A DNA stretch of 64,000 nucleotides, from NCBI GenBank assembly GCA_905209075.1, contig CAJLRL010000003.1:62001-126000 (forward strand). Reading direction: 5' to 3'. Below, piece after piece: positions 17,344 to 25,715 of the stretch. Position 1 is the first letter of the stretch, and every line of letters starts with the position of its first letter. A model generated the notes under the pieces. That model worked only from the letters and a program-made list of their open reading frames with translations, had not been told where the DNA came from and searched no databases. The translations under genes and the position numbers were made by a program. The stretch comes from an uncultured Lachnospiraceae bacterium. Lineage in GTDB: Bacteria > Bacillota > Clostridia > Lachnospirales > Lachnospiraceae.

Positions 17344-18351
17344 ATGAAAGAAATATTGGCAAAGCTCGTTGCAGGAAATGATTTAAGTGTAGAAGAAGCA
17401 AAAAAAGCACAGGAGATAATTCTTACAGGACAGGCAACGGATGCACAGATAGCAGCATTTCTGACTGCACTCAGGATGAAGGGTGAGACGATAGATGAGA
17501 TAACCGGACTTGCAAGTGTTTTAAGGGATAAGGCAAATACAATAGCACCTAAAGTAGATAAACATGTAGATCTTGTTGGAACAGGCGGAGACTGTACATA
17601 TTCATTTAATATTTCAACAACATCAGCATTTGTTGTTGCTGCTGCCGGACTTCCTGTAGCTAAACACGGGAACCGTTCAATATCATCAAAGAGCGGAGCC
17701 GGTGATGTGCTCGAGGCATTAGGTGTCAACATTTCAGCAGATCCGGATGTTGTAAGCAGATGCGTTGAGACGGTAGGCATTGGATTTATGTTTGCACCTC
17801 ATTTTAACCCGGCAATGAAATATGTTGGAAAGGTCAGAAAAGAACTTGGATTTAGGACGGTTTTCAATACATTAGGACCTCTTTCAAATCCATCAAGGGC
17901 AAAGGCAATGGTTGTTGGTGTTTACGATAAAAATCTTACAGAAACAATTGCAAACGCAATGATGAATATGGGTGTTGAACGTGCGCTTGTTGTAAGTGGT
18001 AATGATAATATGGATGAGATAACACTCACCGGTGCAACAACTATATCAGAGATAAAAGACAATACAGTTAATACATATACAGTAACGCCTGAGCAGTTTG
18101 GCTTTGAGACAGTTGAATTGAAAGAACTTCAAGGAGGCGATGGAAAAGTAAATGCTCAGATCACAAAGGATATATTGTCAGGCAAAGAAAAAGGAGCAAA
18201 GAGAAATATAGTGTTATTGAATGCAGGTGCAACTTTATATGCCGGTGGAATGTGCAGTTCAATAGAAGAAGGTATAAAGCTTGCACAAAAGACGATCGAT
18301 TCAGGAAAGGCAGCTTCAATAATCGATGCACTTGTTGAAGCCTCTAATTAA
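17344..18351 (+). CDS. trpD: Anthranilate phosphoribosyltransferase
   Basis: A 335-residue enzyme that adds phosphoribosyl from PRPP to anthranilate, the second step. The PRPP loop is VGTGGDCTYSFNIST, and KHGNRSISSKSGAGDVLEALG holds the Mg/anthranilate site. The NTLGPLSNP motif is present. SD AGGAGG. It sits at the 3' end of the operon although its step is early. No clear U-tailed terminator follows; the next 230 bases hold a repeat and the bioY control region. Confidence 0.95.
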   Translation: MKEILAKLVAGNDLSVEEAKKAQEIILTGQATDAQIAAFLTALRMKGETIDEITGLASVLRDKANTIAPKVDKHVDLVGTGGDCTYSFNISTTSAFVVAAAGLPVAKHGNRSISSKSGAGDVLEALGVNISADPDVVSRCVETVGIGFMFAPHFNPAMKYVGKVRKELGFRTVFNTLGPLSNPSRAKAMVVGVYDKNLTETIANAMMNMGVERALVVSGNDNMDEITLTGATTISEIKDNTVNTYTVTPEQFGFETVELKELQGGDGKVNAQITKDILSGKEKGAKRNIVLLNAGATLYAGGMCSSIEEGIKLAQKTIDSGKAASIIDALVEASN

Positions 18352-18417
18352 TCTCGTAACAGCCGCAGGTCAGATTTATGATCTATGACCACTCTTAGGC
18401 CTGAACCCCGGATGGAA

Positions 18418-18445
18418 CCTTACCACAATAGAATGTTGGAAGTTT
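18418..18445 (+). repeat. 28-bp hairpin repeat, copy 2
   Basis: Identical to 4791-4818 at 26 of 28 bases; the changes are at positions 5 (G to A) and 20 (G to T). Both weaken the stem, so a folded RNA is less likely for this copy. It lies between trpD and the bioY promoter. Confidence 0.7.
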
Positions 18446-18461
18446 AAGCATGTAATAAAAT

Positions 18462-18507
18462 TGTTAACCAAATAGTACTGTTAACCAAATGATAAAAGCG
18501 GTTGACA
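18462..18507 (+). promoter_or_regulatory. BirA-type biotin operator
   Basis: TGTTAACC at 18479-18486 and GGTTGACA at 18500-18507 form the inverted repeat known for BirA sites in Firmicutes, with 13 bases between them and one mismatch. The right arm contains the -35 box TTGACA, so biotin-loaded BirA would block the polymerase. A further TGTTAACC copy at 18462-18469 repeats the left arm 17 bases upstream. This is why I assign the next gene to biotin. Confidence 0.8.
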
Positions 18508-18530
18508 AATGATGTCGTAGGGAGTAATAT
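18502..18530 (+). promoter_or_regulatory. SigA-type promoter of bioY
   Basis: TTGACA at 18502-18507, 17-base spacer, TAATAT at 18525-18530. The -35 lies in the right arm of the BirA operator. The 5' UTR is about 70 bases long. Confidence 0.8.
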
Positions 18531-18561
18531 TTTGGTGCAGCAAAGCAGATGTTACATTTTG

Positions 18562-18578
18562 TATAATCGTAACGATTA
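18562..18578. promoter_or_regulatory. Palindrome TATAATCGTAACGATTA, copy 1
   Basis: TAATCGTAACGATTA (18564-18578) is an inverted repeat around a central TAA, about 30 bases after the bioY start of transcription. The same 17 bases occur with one change at 42994-43010. It looks like a regulator site but matches no operator I can name. Confidence 0.45.
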
Positions 18579-18606
18579 ATTATTGCCTGCTGCAGAAGGA
18601 GATATT

Positions 18607-19182
18607 ATGAATAAAAATATATCAATCCGCACAATCTGTTTTGTAGGAATGTTTGCGGCAATAACATCAGTTCTTTCAATCATTACAATCCCGACACCAT
18701 GGGGTGTTCCGTTTACACTCCAGACATTTGCCATAGCACTTTCAGGGTATGTGCTTGGGAAAATATATGGAACATTTGCTACACTTATATACATAATACT
18801 TGGACTTATAGGTGTTCCTGTATATGCGGGAATGTCTGCCGGGGCAGGAGTTCTTGCAGGACCTACAGGTGGTTATCTGTGGGGATTTATTATAATGACA
18901 TTTTTCTGTGGATTGGCAGCTGATTTTGGAAATAATGCAAAAGGCTGTATAGCAAAGATCCTTATTTCCATCCTTGCGCTTGCCGGCTGCCATATACCGG
19001 GAATAATACAGCTTAAAATAGTTGCCGGTATGTCATGGCCACAGGCTGCTCTTCTTGGAACAGTTCCTTATCTGTTAAAAGATATACTTTCAATGGTTGC
19101 TGCCTATTTTATAGCTGCTGCTGTGAGAAAGGCACTACGTTCAGCTGATATTCTTGACTGGCAGAAAAAAACGGCTGCATAA
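18607..19182 (+). CDS. bioY: Biotin transporter BioY (ECF S component)
   Basis: A 191-residue membrane protein with about six TM segments that binds and imports biotin with the shared ECF energising module. I chose ATG 18607, because AGAAGGAGA stands before it; an earlier in-frame TTG at 18583 lacks an SD. Family marks are FTLQTFAIALSGYVLG near residue 40 and VPVYAGMSAGAGVLAGPTGGYLWGF. No ecfA/ecfT genes are nearby, so the module must be encoded elsewhere. The BirA operator upstream supports the role. Confidence 0.92.
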   Translation: MNKNISIRTICFVGMFAAITSVLSIITIPTPWGVPFTLQTFAIALSGYVLGKIYGTFATLIYIILGLIGVPVYAGMSAGAGVLAGPTGGYLWGFIIMTFFCGLAADFGNNAKGCIAKILISILALAGCHIPGIIQLKIVAGMSWPQAALLGTVPYLLKDILSMVAAYFIAAAVRKALRSADILDWQKKTAA

Positions 19183-19218
19183 ATAAAAGCTGTATATAAT
19201 AGAAATAGCTTATATATG

Positions 19219-19268
19219 ATACCTTTGGGAATGATTCGTATAGGATTATATCCCTAAGGTATTTTTTT
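19219..19268 (+). terminator. Terminator after bioY
   Basis: ATACCTTTGGG (19219-19229) pairs with CCCTAAGGTAT (19252-19262) with one mismatch. The loop is 22 bases and a run of seven T closes at 19268. It lies 36 bases after the bioY stop. Confidence 0.75.
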
Positions 19269-19392
19269 ATAGTATTTTTGACTAAAAAACATATTAAAAT
19301 TAGTGGAATTGCCATATTTACAGTTGTCATATTATGAAATATAATTATTACGAAAATATTCGAAAAGAATAATAGTTAAGAAGGAGCAGATT

Positions 19393-21213
19393 ATGGTACA
19401 GGGCGCTACTTATACGAAAAGCAGTACATTTTTCTGTCTGTTTTCGCCAATAGCTGATGAGGTTATTTTATGTCTCTATGATGACGGAGATTGTGGAACA
19501 GAAAAACAGACATTTCCTATGACAAAAGGTCAGGGAAAAGATAAAGATATGTTCTATTTCAGGGCATATGGTGACCTGGATGGTACATATTACGCATATA
19601 AGATCATAAAAGATCAAAAGGCAGTATTAAGTCATGATCCATATGCAAAGGCATGTGGAGTAAACGGAAACAGGTCAATGGTTATAGATCTTAAACGAAC
19701 AGATCCGGATGGATTTGAAAATGAGGTCATTCCGGAGTTTAAGTCAAAAACAGATATGGTAATAACAGAGGTGTCTGTTGCTGATGTATCTTCGGATGAA
19801 AGTGCACATTCCAGATTTCCGGGAAAATTTAAAGCATTTACAGAAAAGCATATAATGGATTATTTTGTGGACATGGGGGTTACGCACATACAGATAATGC
19901 CGTCATATGATTTTGCAAGTGTTGATGAAAGCAGTACCCGGAAACAATACAACTGGGGATACGACCCATATAATTATAATGTACCTGAGGGCTCATATTC
20001 CACAGATCCTTATGATGGAGCAGTCAGGATCAAAGAATATAAGGAAATGATCCAGGCGATACATAAGGCAGGAATGGGTGTGATCATGGATGTTGTATAT
20101 AATCATACATATGATGTATATGGAAGCTGCTTTTATAAAACATCAGGAAATTACTTTTACAGGATGAATAAGGAGGAGTATTCAGACGCATCTGCGTGTG
20201 GAAATGAAATAGCATCAGAAAAGCCGATGGTGCGCCAGTATATAATTGATTCATTGTGTTACTGGGTAAGAGAATATCATATAGATGGTTTCAGATTTGA
20301 TCTGATGGGGGTCTTGGATATAGAAACACTCAATCTTGCCAGAAAGGAACTGCAAAAAATAAATCCTGATATAATCCTTTATGGTGAGGGCTGGACAGGA
20401 GGAGAGAGTACATTGCCGGAGGATAAGCGGGCAATGAAGATCAACGCATGTAAAATGAACGGATACGGAATGTTTTCTGATGATATCCGTGATACTGTAA
20501 AGGGGCATGTTTTTTATATGGATGAACCAGGCTTCGTAAATGGTGCTGATGGAAAAGAGGATGACATAAGACAATCTGTTATCTGTTTTCCATGGGCAAA
20601 GGAGCCATATCAGTCAATAAATTATTTATCATGTCACGATAATTACACGTTGTGGGACAGGTTTATAGTTTCAAACAGTGATTCATCTGTTGAGGAGAGA
20701 ATCAGGATGAATAAGCTTGCGGCAGCGATACTGTTTACAGCACAGGGAATACCATTTTTTCTGATGGGCGAAGAATTCGCAAGGACAAAACCTGTATTGG
20801 GGACAGATACTCTTGCGGAAAACAGTTATAATCTGCCATTGTATACAAACAGTATAAAGTATGACCGGGCAGAAAAGTTTAAAGACCTCAGAGAATATTA
20901 TAAAGGACTTATCGCCATGCGCAAAGGACATAAAGCATTCAGGCTTGACACCAAAAAGCAGATAAGGACGGCGGTTAAATTTATAGATACCGAAGAAAAA
21001 GTGGTCGCATATACAATAAACACAGAAAAAGAGGATGTTTTTGTTGTATACAATGCGAATGGTCATGATATTTCGCTCAATCTGCCAGACAGCAGAAACT
21101 GGGATGTGTATGTTGATGATACTATTTCGCAGAATAAGCCGGTTAAGACAATAAAAGACCAGACAAAAATAAACAGATTATCATGTCTGGTCGTAATTTC
21201 AAAAAATCAGTGA
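19393..21213 (+). CDS. Pullulanase-type GH13 debranching enzyme
   Basis: A 606-residue cytoplasmic enzyme, no signal peptide, that cuts alpha-1,6 links in glycogen, pullulan or imported limit dextrins. A CBM48-like beta domain fills residues 1-110. The barrel holds YNWGYDPYNYNVPEGSY, the hallmark of type I pullulanase. The nucleophile is Asp303 (GFRFDLMG), the acid Glu332 (YGEGW), and the third acid lies in SCHDNYTLWDR; all are present. It is shorter than most pullulanases and lacks extra N-terminal modules. Its 3' end overlaps the converging ClC gene by seven bases. With malQ nearby it fits intracellular alpha-glucan breakdown. Confidence 0.88.
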   Translation: MVQGATYTKSSTFFCLFSPIADEVILCLYDDGDCGTEKQTFPMTKGQGKDKDMFYFRAYGDLDGTYYAYKIIKDQKAVLSHDPYAKACGVNGNRSMVIDLKRTDPDGFENEVIPEFKSKTDMVITEVSVADVSSDESAHSRFPGKFKAFTEKHIMDYFVDMGVTHIQIMPSYDFASVDESSTRKQYNWGYDPYNYNVPEGSYSTDPYDGAVRIKEYKEMIQAIHKAGMGVIMDVVYNHTYDVYGSCFYKTSGNYFYRMNKEEYSDASACGNEIASEKPMVRQYIIDSLCYWVREYHIDGFRFDLMGVLDIETLNLARKELQKINPDIILYGEGWTGGESTLPEDKRAMKINACKMNGYGMFSDDIRDTVKGHVFYMDEPGFVNGADGKEDDIRQSVICFPWAKEPYQSINYLSCHDNYTLWDRFIVSNSDSSVEERIRMNKLAAAILFTAQGIPFFLMGEEFARTKPVLGTDTLAENSYNLPLYTNSIKYDRAEKFKDLREYYKGLIAMRKGHKAFRLDTKKQIRTAVKFIDTEEKVVAYTINTEKEDVFVVYNANGHDISLNLPDSRNWDVYVDDTISQNKPVKTIKDQTKINRLSCLVVISKNQ

Positions 21214-22466
21214 GTTGATTTATTTATATAATTTGTCTTATATTTAGAATATAAGATTTTCTGGCTTTTATAAAGGCCGAAATATCCGGATAGCATATAG
21301 CTGAAGGCAATGGACAAAAGGAAATAAGGCATTCCATCATATCCGAAAAGCTCAAAGCTTATAAGCAGGGATGTGATAGGGCAGTTGGTAACTCCACAGA
21401 AAAGTGAGGTCATACCGACTGCGGTACAAAGTGTAGGAGAAAAACCTATCATATTGCCGAAAAGGCATCCAAATGCCGCACCGATACAAAATGATGGAAC
21501 GATCTCACCACCTTTGTATCCGGCACCAAGTGTTACAGCGGTAAAAATTATCTTTAAGATAAATGCCTCAGGACGTACGGAAGAATCAATACATTTTTCG
21601 ATTATACCCATGCCTGTTCCGTTGTATGTCTGGTCTCCAACCAAAAGGGTAAGTGCGATAACTATGCATCCACCGGTAAAAGCGCGCAGGTATTTGTTTG
21701 TGATATATTTTTTGTACAATCCCTCAAAGGTATGCAGGCATACACAAAAAAGAATACTTACCAATGCACATAAAACGGCAAGGATAGATATTTTTACAGC
21801 AGAAATTATGCCAAAAGATGGAATCTTGTTGATGACAAAAAAATCGTTTGTAACGTTAAATGAAGCTGCAATGCCGTGTGCGACAAGAGAGCTTATGACA
21901 CATGGAACAAGTGCCATATAGTACATAACGCCGATGCTTATCATCTCCATCGAAAAGATGGCGGCGGCCATAGGGGTACCAAAAATAGCTGAGAATGCAG
22001 CGCTCATGCCGCACATGATCATTACATGCTTGTCCTTTTCATCAAATTTGAAAAATTTTCCGATCGAGTTGCCGATGCTTCCACCCATCTGGAGGGCTGC
22101 TCCTTCACGACCGGCGGAACCGCCAAAAAGGTGTGTGATAAGAGTTGATACAAAAATCAGTGGTGCCATCTTGAATGGCAGATGATCTCCGGAGTGGATA
22201 GCTGATATCACAAGATTTGTACCGGAGTCATTATCGTCTTTTAACAGATGATAAAGACCAACGATGGCCATTCCACCAAGTGGAAGAAAAAATAAAAGCC
22301 ATGGATATTTAATGCGGAAGTCTGTGACAACAGACAGACCAAAGAAAAAAGCCGTTGCACATATGCCGACGATAATGCCGACGATAATGGAAAAAATAAC
22401 CCATTTCGTGGATGTTACAAAGCGGCTTATGTTATGTTTTATTTTATGTTTGATAACTTCATTCAT
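21207..22466 (-). CDS. ClC-family anion channel or transporter
   Basis: A 419-residue membrane protein with ten or more hydrophobic helices. The helix F motif is GGSAGREGAALQMG, so the gating Glu (GREG) is present. The helix D region reads NDSGTNLVIS instead of the chloride-type GSGIP, and the helix N region reads GYKGGEIVPSF. These departures resemble, from memory, the fluoride/proton (CLC-F) branch rather than EriC. No fluoride riboswitch was found upstream. The SD GAGGTG precedes the ATG on the - strand. It may export fluoride or carry chloride; the sequence alone does not settle it. Confidence 0.8.
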   Translation of the reverse strand: MNEVIKHKIKHNISRFVTSTKWVIFSIIVGIIVGICATAFFFGLSVVTDFRIKYPWLLFFLPLGGMAIVGLYHLLKDDNDSGTNLVISAIHSGDHLPFKMAPLIFVSTLITHLFGGSAGREGAALQMGGSIGNSIGKFFKFDEKDKHVMIMCGMSAAFSAIFGTPMAAAIFSMEMISIGVMYYMALVPCVISSLVAHGIAASFNVTNDFFVINKIPSFGIISAVKISILAVLCALVSILFCVCLHTFEGLYKKYITNKYLRAFTGGCIVIALTLLVGDQTYNGTGMGIIEKCIDSSVRPEAFILKIIFTAVTLGAGYKGGEIVPSFCIGAAFGCLFGNMIGFSPTLCTAVGMTSLFCGVTNCPITSLLISFELFGYDGMPYFLLSIAFSYMLSGYFGLYKSQKILYSKYKTNYINKSTH

Positions 22467-22526
22467 TAAATTAACACCTCATCTTCTATGTATTTCATAC
22501 TATCATTTAAAAAATAAATTTACAAG

Positions 22527-22555
22527 TTGTTGAGAAAAATAATGGATGTTATAAT
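22527..22555 (+). promoter_or_regulatory. Promoter of malQ
   Basis: TTGTTG (22527-22532), 17-base spacer, TATAAT (22550-22555), 30 bases before the malQ start. It is divergent from the ClC gene. Confidence 0.65.
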
Positions 22556-22585
22556 AAAATTAGTTAAACCAAGGGAGGAACAAAA

Positions 22586-24061
22586 ATGAGAACAAGTGGT
22601 GTGCTTATGCCGATCTCATCATTGCCGTCACCATACGGTATAGGAACAATGGGAAAGGATGCTAAAAAATTCGTTGATTTTCTTGAAAAGGGAGGCCAGA
22701 AATACTGGCAGATACTTCCGATATGTCCGACAAGCTATGGCGATTCGCCGTATCAGTCATTTTCAAGCTTTGCAGGTAATCCATATTTTATCGATCTTGA
22801 CTATCTGTGTAAGGATAAGCTTCTTACCCAAAAGGAATGTGAGTCGTATGATTGGGGAAAGAGTGCCAAAAAAGTAGATTATGGCATTATGTATATAAAC
22901 AGATACGATCTTCTCAAAAAAGCATTTGCAAGATTTAAGAAAAATATACCGGATGATTACAGCACATTCTGCAAAAAAGAGGCAGAATGGCTTGATGAAT
23001 ACACATTATTTATGGCTCTTAAAGATGCAAATGATGGGCATGCATGGTCTCAGTGGGATGAACAGCTTAAAGTTCGTAATGAGAAAGCAATAAAAGAAGC
23101 AAAAGAAAAGTATGCAGATGATATAGAATTTTATAAAATGCTTCAGTATCTTTTCTTTAAACAGTGGAAAGCATTAAAGAAATACGCAAACGAAAAAGGA
23201 ATAGAGATAATAGGAGATGTTCCTATTTATGTTGCAATGGATTCTGCTGATGTATGGGCAAATCCTAAACAGTTCTATCTTGACAAAGAATTAAATCCGA
23301 TCGAAGTAGCTGGATGTCCTCCGGATGCATTCTCAGAGGATGGACAGCTTTGGGGAAATCCACTCTTTAGATGGGATGTAATGAAAAAAGACAATTACAG
23401 CTGGTGGACAAAGAGGATAAAGGCTATGGCAAGTCTTTATGACATCGTAAGAATTGACCATTTCAGAGGATTTGATTCTTATTATGCGATCCCGGCAAAA
23501 GACGATACAGCAAAGAATGGAAAATGGAAGGAAGGACCGGGAATGGATCTTTTCAACGTACTTGAGAAGAAACTCGGAAAACTTCCTATAATCGTTGAGG
23601 ATTTAGGCTTCCTTACACCTTCAGTCAGGAAACTATTAAAGGATTCAGGTTTCCCTGGAATGAAAGTAATACAGTTTGCATTTGATTCAAGAGAGGATAG
23701 TGATTATCTTCCACACAATTATCCTAAGCATTGTGTTGTATACACAGGTACACATGACAATGATACAGTGATGGGATGGATGAAGAGCGCACCTAAGTCA
23801 TGCGTTAAATTTGCCAAGGAATATTTAAATCTTACAAAAGAAGAAGGATACAACTGGGGAATGATGCGTGCAGCATGGTCATCTGTTGCAGATATGGCAA
23901 TTGTTCCTATGCAGGATCTTTTGGGACTTGGCTCAGAAGCAAGGATCAATATCCCATCGACAACAGGCGGAAACTGGATCTGGAGAGCAACACCGGAACA
24001 GATAGATATGAAGCTGGCAAAAAAATTACATAAATACATGCAGATGTACGCAAGATTGTAA
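22586..24061 (+). CDS. malQ: 4-alpha-glucanotransferase (amylomaltase, GH77)
   Basis: A 491-residue enzyme that moves maltodextrin units between chains and frees glucose. It begins RTSGVLMPISSLPSPYGIGT, the GH77 opening. The barrel contains VRIDHFRGFDSYYAIPA (nucleophile Asp), IVEDLGFLTPSVR (acid Glu) and THDNDTVMGW (third Asp). The length is that of the bacterial short type. SD AGGGAGGAA. It ends 11 bases before the hairpin that leads into spoIVA. Confidence 0.95.
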   Translation: MRTSGVLMPISSLPSPYGIGTMGKDAKKFVDFLEKGGQKYWQILPICPTSYGDSPYQSFSSFAGNPYFIDLDYLCKDKLLTQKECESYDWGKSAKKVDYGIMYINRYDLLKKAFARFKKNIPDDYSTFCKKEAEWLDEYTLFMALKDANDGHAWSQWDEQLKVRNEKAIKEAKEKYADDIEFYKMLQYLFFKQWKALKKYANEKGIEIIGDVPIYVAMDSADVWANPKQFYLDKELNPIEVAGCPPDAFSEDGQLWGNPLFRWDVMKKDNYSWWTKRIKAMASLYDIVRIDHFRGFDSYYAIPAKDDTAKNGKWKEGPGMDLFNVLEKKLGKLPIIVEDLGFLTPSVRKLLKDSGFPGMKVIQFAFDSREDSDYLPHNYPKHCVVYTGTHDNDTVMGWMKSAPKSCVKFAKEYLNLTKEEGYNWGMMRAAWSSVADMAIVPMQDLLGLGSEARINIPSTTGGNWIWRATPEQIDMKLAKKLHKYMQMYARL

Positions 24062-24090
24062 TCATATTTTTATACCCCTTCCCATATATT
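24062..24090 (+). promoter_or_regulatory. SigE-like promoter of spoIVA
   Basis: TCATATT (24062-24068), a 14-base spacer and CATATATT (24083-24090). The Bacillus SigE consensus, from memory, is KHATATT, 14 bases, CATACAHT; only one position of the -10 differs. Bacillus spoIVA is a known SigE gene. The -10 lies in the loop of the hairpin 24073-24111, and the start of transcription would be near 24097. Confidence 0.7.
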
Positions 24091-24116
24091 AAGAATATAA
24101 AGGAAGGGGTATTTTT
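24073..24116 (+). terminator. malQ terminator that includes the spoIVA ribosome binding site
   Basis: TACCCCTTCC (24073-24082) and GGAAGGGGTA (24102-24111) form a perfect 10-bp stem followed by five T. The 3' arm contains GGAAGGGG, the SD of spoIVA (ATG at 24117). In malQ read-through RNA the SD would be hidden; in RNA starting near 24097 it would be free. Confidence 0.75.
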
Positions 24117-25604
24117 ATGGATAGAAAAGAATTTGATCTATATAAAGATATTCAGGGAAGGACAAACGGTGAAATATACATAGGCGTTGTAGGCCCGGTA
24201 AGGACCGGAAAGTCTACATTTATCAAAAGGTTTATGGAATTATGTGTCATACCTGAAATTGATAACGAGTATTCAAAAAAGAGGGCGATCGATGAGCTGC
24301 CGCAGTCGGGACAAGGAAAAACGATAATGACCACGGAGCCTAAATTTATTCCGCAGGAGGCAGCTAAAATTTCACTTGAGGACGGAACGGATATACGTCT
24401 GCGTATGGTTGATTGCGTTGGATTTACAGTTAGTGATGCCTATGGATACAGCGAGGGTGATGAGGAACGTATGGTAAAAACCCCGTGGTTTTATGAGGAT
24501 GTTCCATTCGAGGAAGCAGCTGTTGTGGGAACGCAGAAAGTCATATCCGAACATTCGACGATCGCTGTTTTGGTGACTACAGATGGAAGTATAGGAGATA
24601 TTAAAAGGGAAAGCTACGAAAATGCAGAAAGGGAAACTGTAGCAGAACTATGTGCGGCAAATAAACCATTTATTATCGTACTTAATACGAGGACACCTTT
24701 TGCGGAGGAAACATTAGAATTAAAAAGCAGGCTTGAAAACGAATATAAGGTTGCTGTGGCAGCTATAAACTGCAGTCAGATGCAGCATTCAGAAAGTATA
24801 ATGCTCCTTGAAAAAATATTATATGAATTTTCTATATCGCACATAGATTTTTTTATACCCAGATGGGTTGAAATGCTCGATTATGACAATCATATAAAAC
24901 AGACTGTAATTAAAAGTGCGATGGATTTTTTACATAAGGCGGGAAAAATAAAGGATGTCATACAAAATGGAAAACAGGAAGAGAACACTCAGGATGAAAT
25001 AGTAAAAAGACTGGTGGTTTCAAAGATTGATCTGTCTGACGGATGCGTCAGTGTGAAAATAGAAATAGATGAAAAATATTATTATGAAAATATCTCAAAT
25101 TTAAGCAACACCACTATAAAAAATGAGGAGGAGCTTATCTCTCTTATTACCGAACTTACATCAGTAAAAGCCGAATACGAAAAGGTTAAGGATGCATTTA
25201 CGTCAGTACAGCAAAAGGGATATGGCGTTGTTATGCCAGAGCTTGAGGACATAACGATGGAAGACCCTGTACTTATAGCTCATGGCAACAAATATGGAGT
25301 GAAAATGAAAGCATTATCACCATCGATCCATATGATAAGGGCAAACATTGAAACGGAGATAGCGCCTATTGTCGGAAACAGGGAGCAGGCAGAAGATCTT
25401 ATTACATATATTAAAGATGGTGAAAAAAGTGGGGATGGCGTATGGGGAACAAACATTTTTGGAAAGTCGATAGGTGAACTTATGGAGGATGGAATCCGCA
25501 GTAAAATAATGCAGATGGATGATGAATGCCAGATGAAGCTTCAGGAAACCATGCAGAAAATTGTAAACGACAGTAATGGAGGAATGATTTGTATTATCAT
25601 ATGA
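24117..25604 (+). CDS. spoIVA: Stage IV sporulation protein A
   Basis: A 495-residue ATPase that polymerises on the forespore surface as the base of the spore coat. It starts DLYKDIQGRTNGEIYIGVVG with the Walker A loop GPVRTGKS at 26-33. The middle has the TRAFAC-type lid and strand pattern (MVDCVGFTV, VLVTTDGSIGD, IVLNTRTPF). It ends NGGMICIII, the short hydrophobic tail that binds SpoVM and the membrane in Bacillus. It is full length. Its SD lies in the 3' arm of the preceding hairpin. Confidence 0.97.
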   Translation: MDRKEFDLYKDIQGRTNGEIYIGVVGPVRTGKSTFIKRFMELCVIPEIDNEYSKKRAIDELPQSGQGKTIMTTEPKFIPQEAAKISLEDGTDIRLRMVDCVGFTVSDAYGYSEGDEERMVKTPWFYEDVPFEEAAVVGTQKVISEHSTIAVLVTTDGSIGDIKRESYENAERETVAELCAANKPFIIVLNTRTPFAEETLELKSRLENEYKVAVAAINCSQMQHSESIMLLEKILYEFSISHIDFFIPRWVEMLDYDNHIKQTVIKSAMDFLHKAGKIKDVIQNGKQEENTQDEIVKRLVVSKIDLSDGCVSVKIEIDEKYYYENISNLSNTTIKNEEELISLITELTSVKAEYEKVKDAFTSVQQKGYGVVMPELEDITMEDPVLIAHGNKYGVKMKALSPSIHMIRANIETEIAPIVGNREQAEDLITYIKDGEKSGDGVWGTNIFGKSIGELMEDGIRSKIMQMDDECQMKLQETMQKIVNDSNGGMICIII

Positions 25605-25641
25605 TCATGTGGTATACTAAATAAGGATATATGGGATGAAT

Positions 25642-25670
25642 ACCGGTCTTATAGTAAAGACCGGTGTTAT
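25642..25670 (+). terminator. Probable terminator after spoIVA
   Basis: ACCGGTCTT (25642-25650) pairs perfectly with AAGACCGGT (25657-25665), loop ATAGTA, tail GTTATTTCT. The U-run is poor. A TTGTAT-18-TATACT pair at 25589-25618 lies ahead of it, so the hairpin could also attenuate a transcript into the next gene. Confidence 0.55.
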
Positions 25671-25715
25671 TTCTAAATAAAAAGTTCAATACGAAATACG
25701 CAGATGGAGAAAACT

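Noticed and set aside
21373..21921. Open reading frame of 182 codons on the + strand inside the ClC gene
   Set aside because: It is the antisense shadow of the ClC coding frame, has no SD and no recognisable domain.
22467..22585. Fluoride riboswitch before the ClC gene
   Set aside because: I looked for the conserved crcB-motif bases and did not find them.
25589..25618. TTGTAT-18-TATACT promoter for the MBL gene
   Set aside because: A hairpin with a T-rich tail follows before the gene, so it is noted only in the terminator entry.
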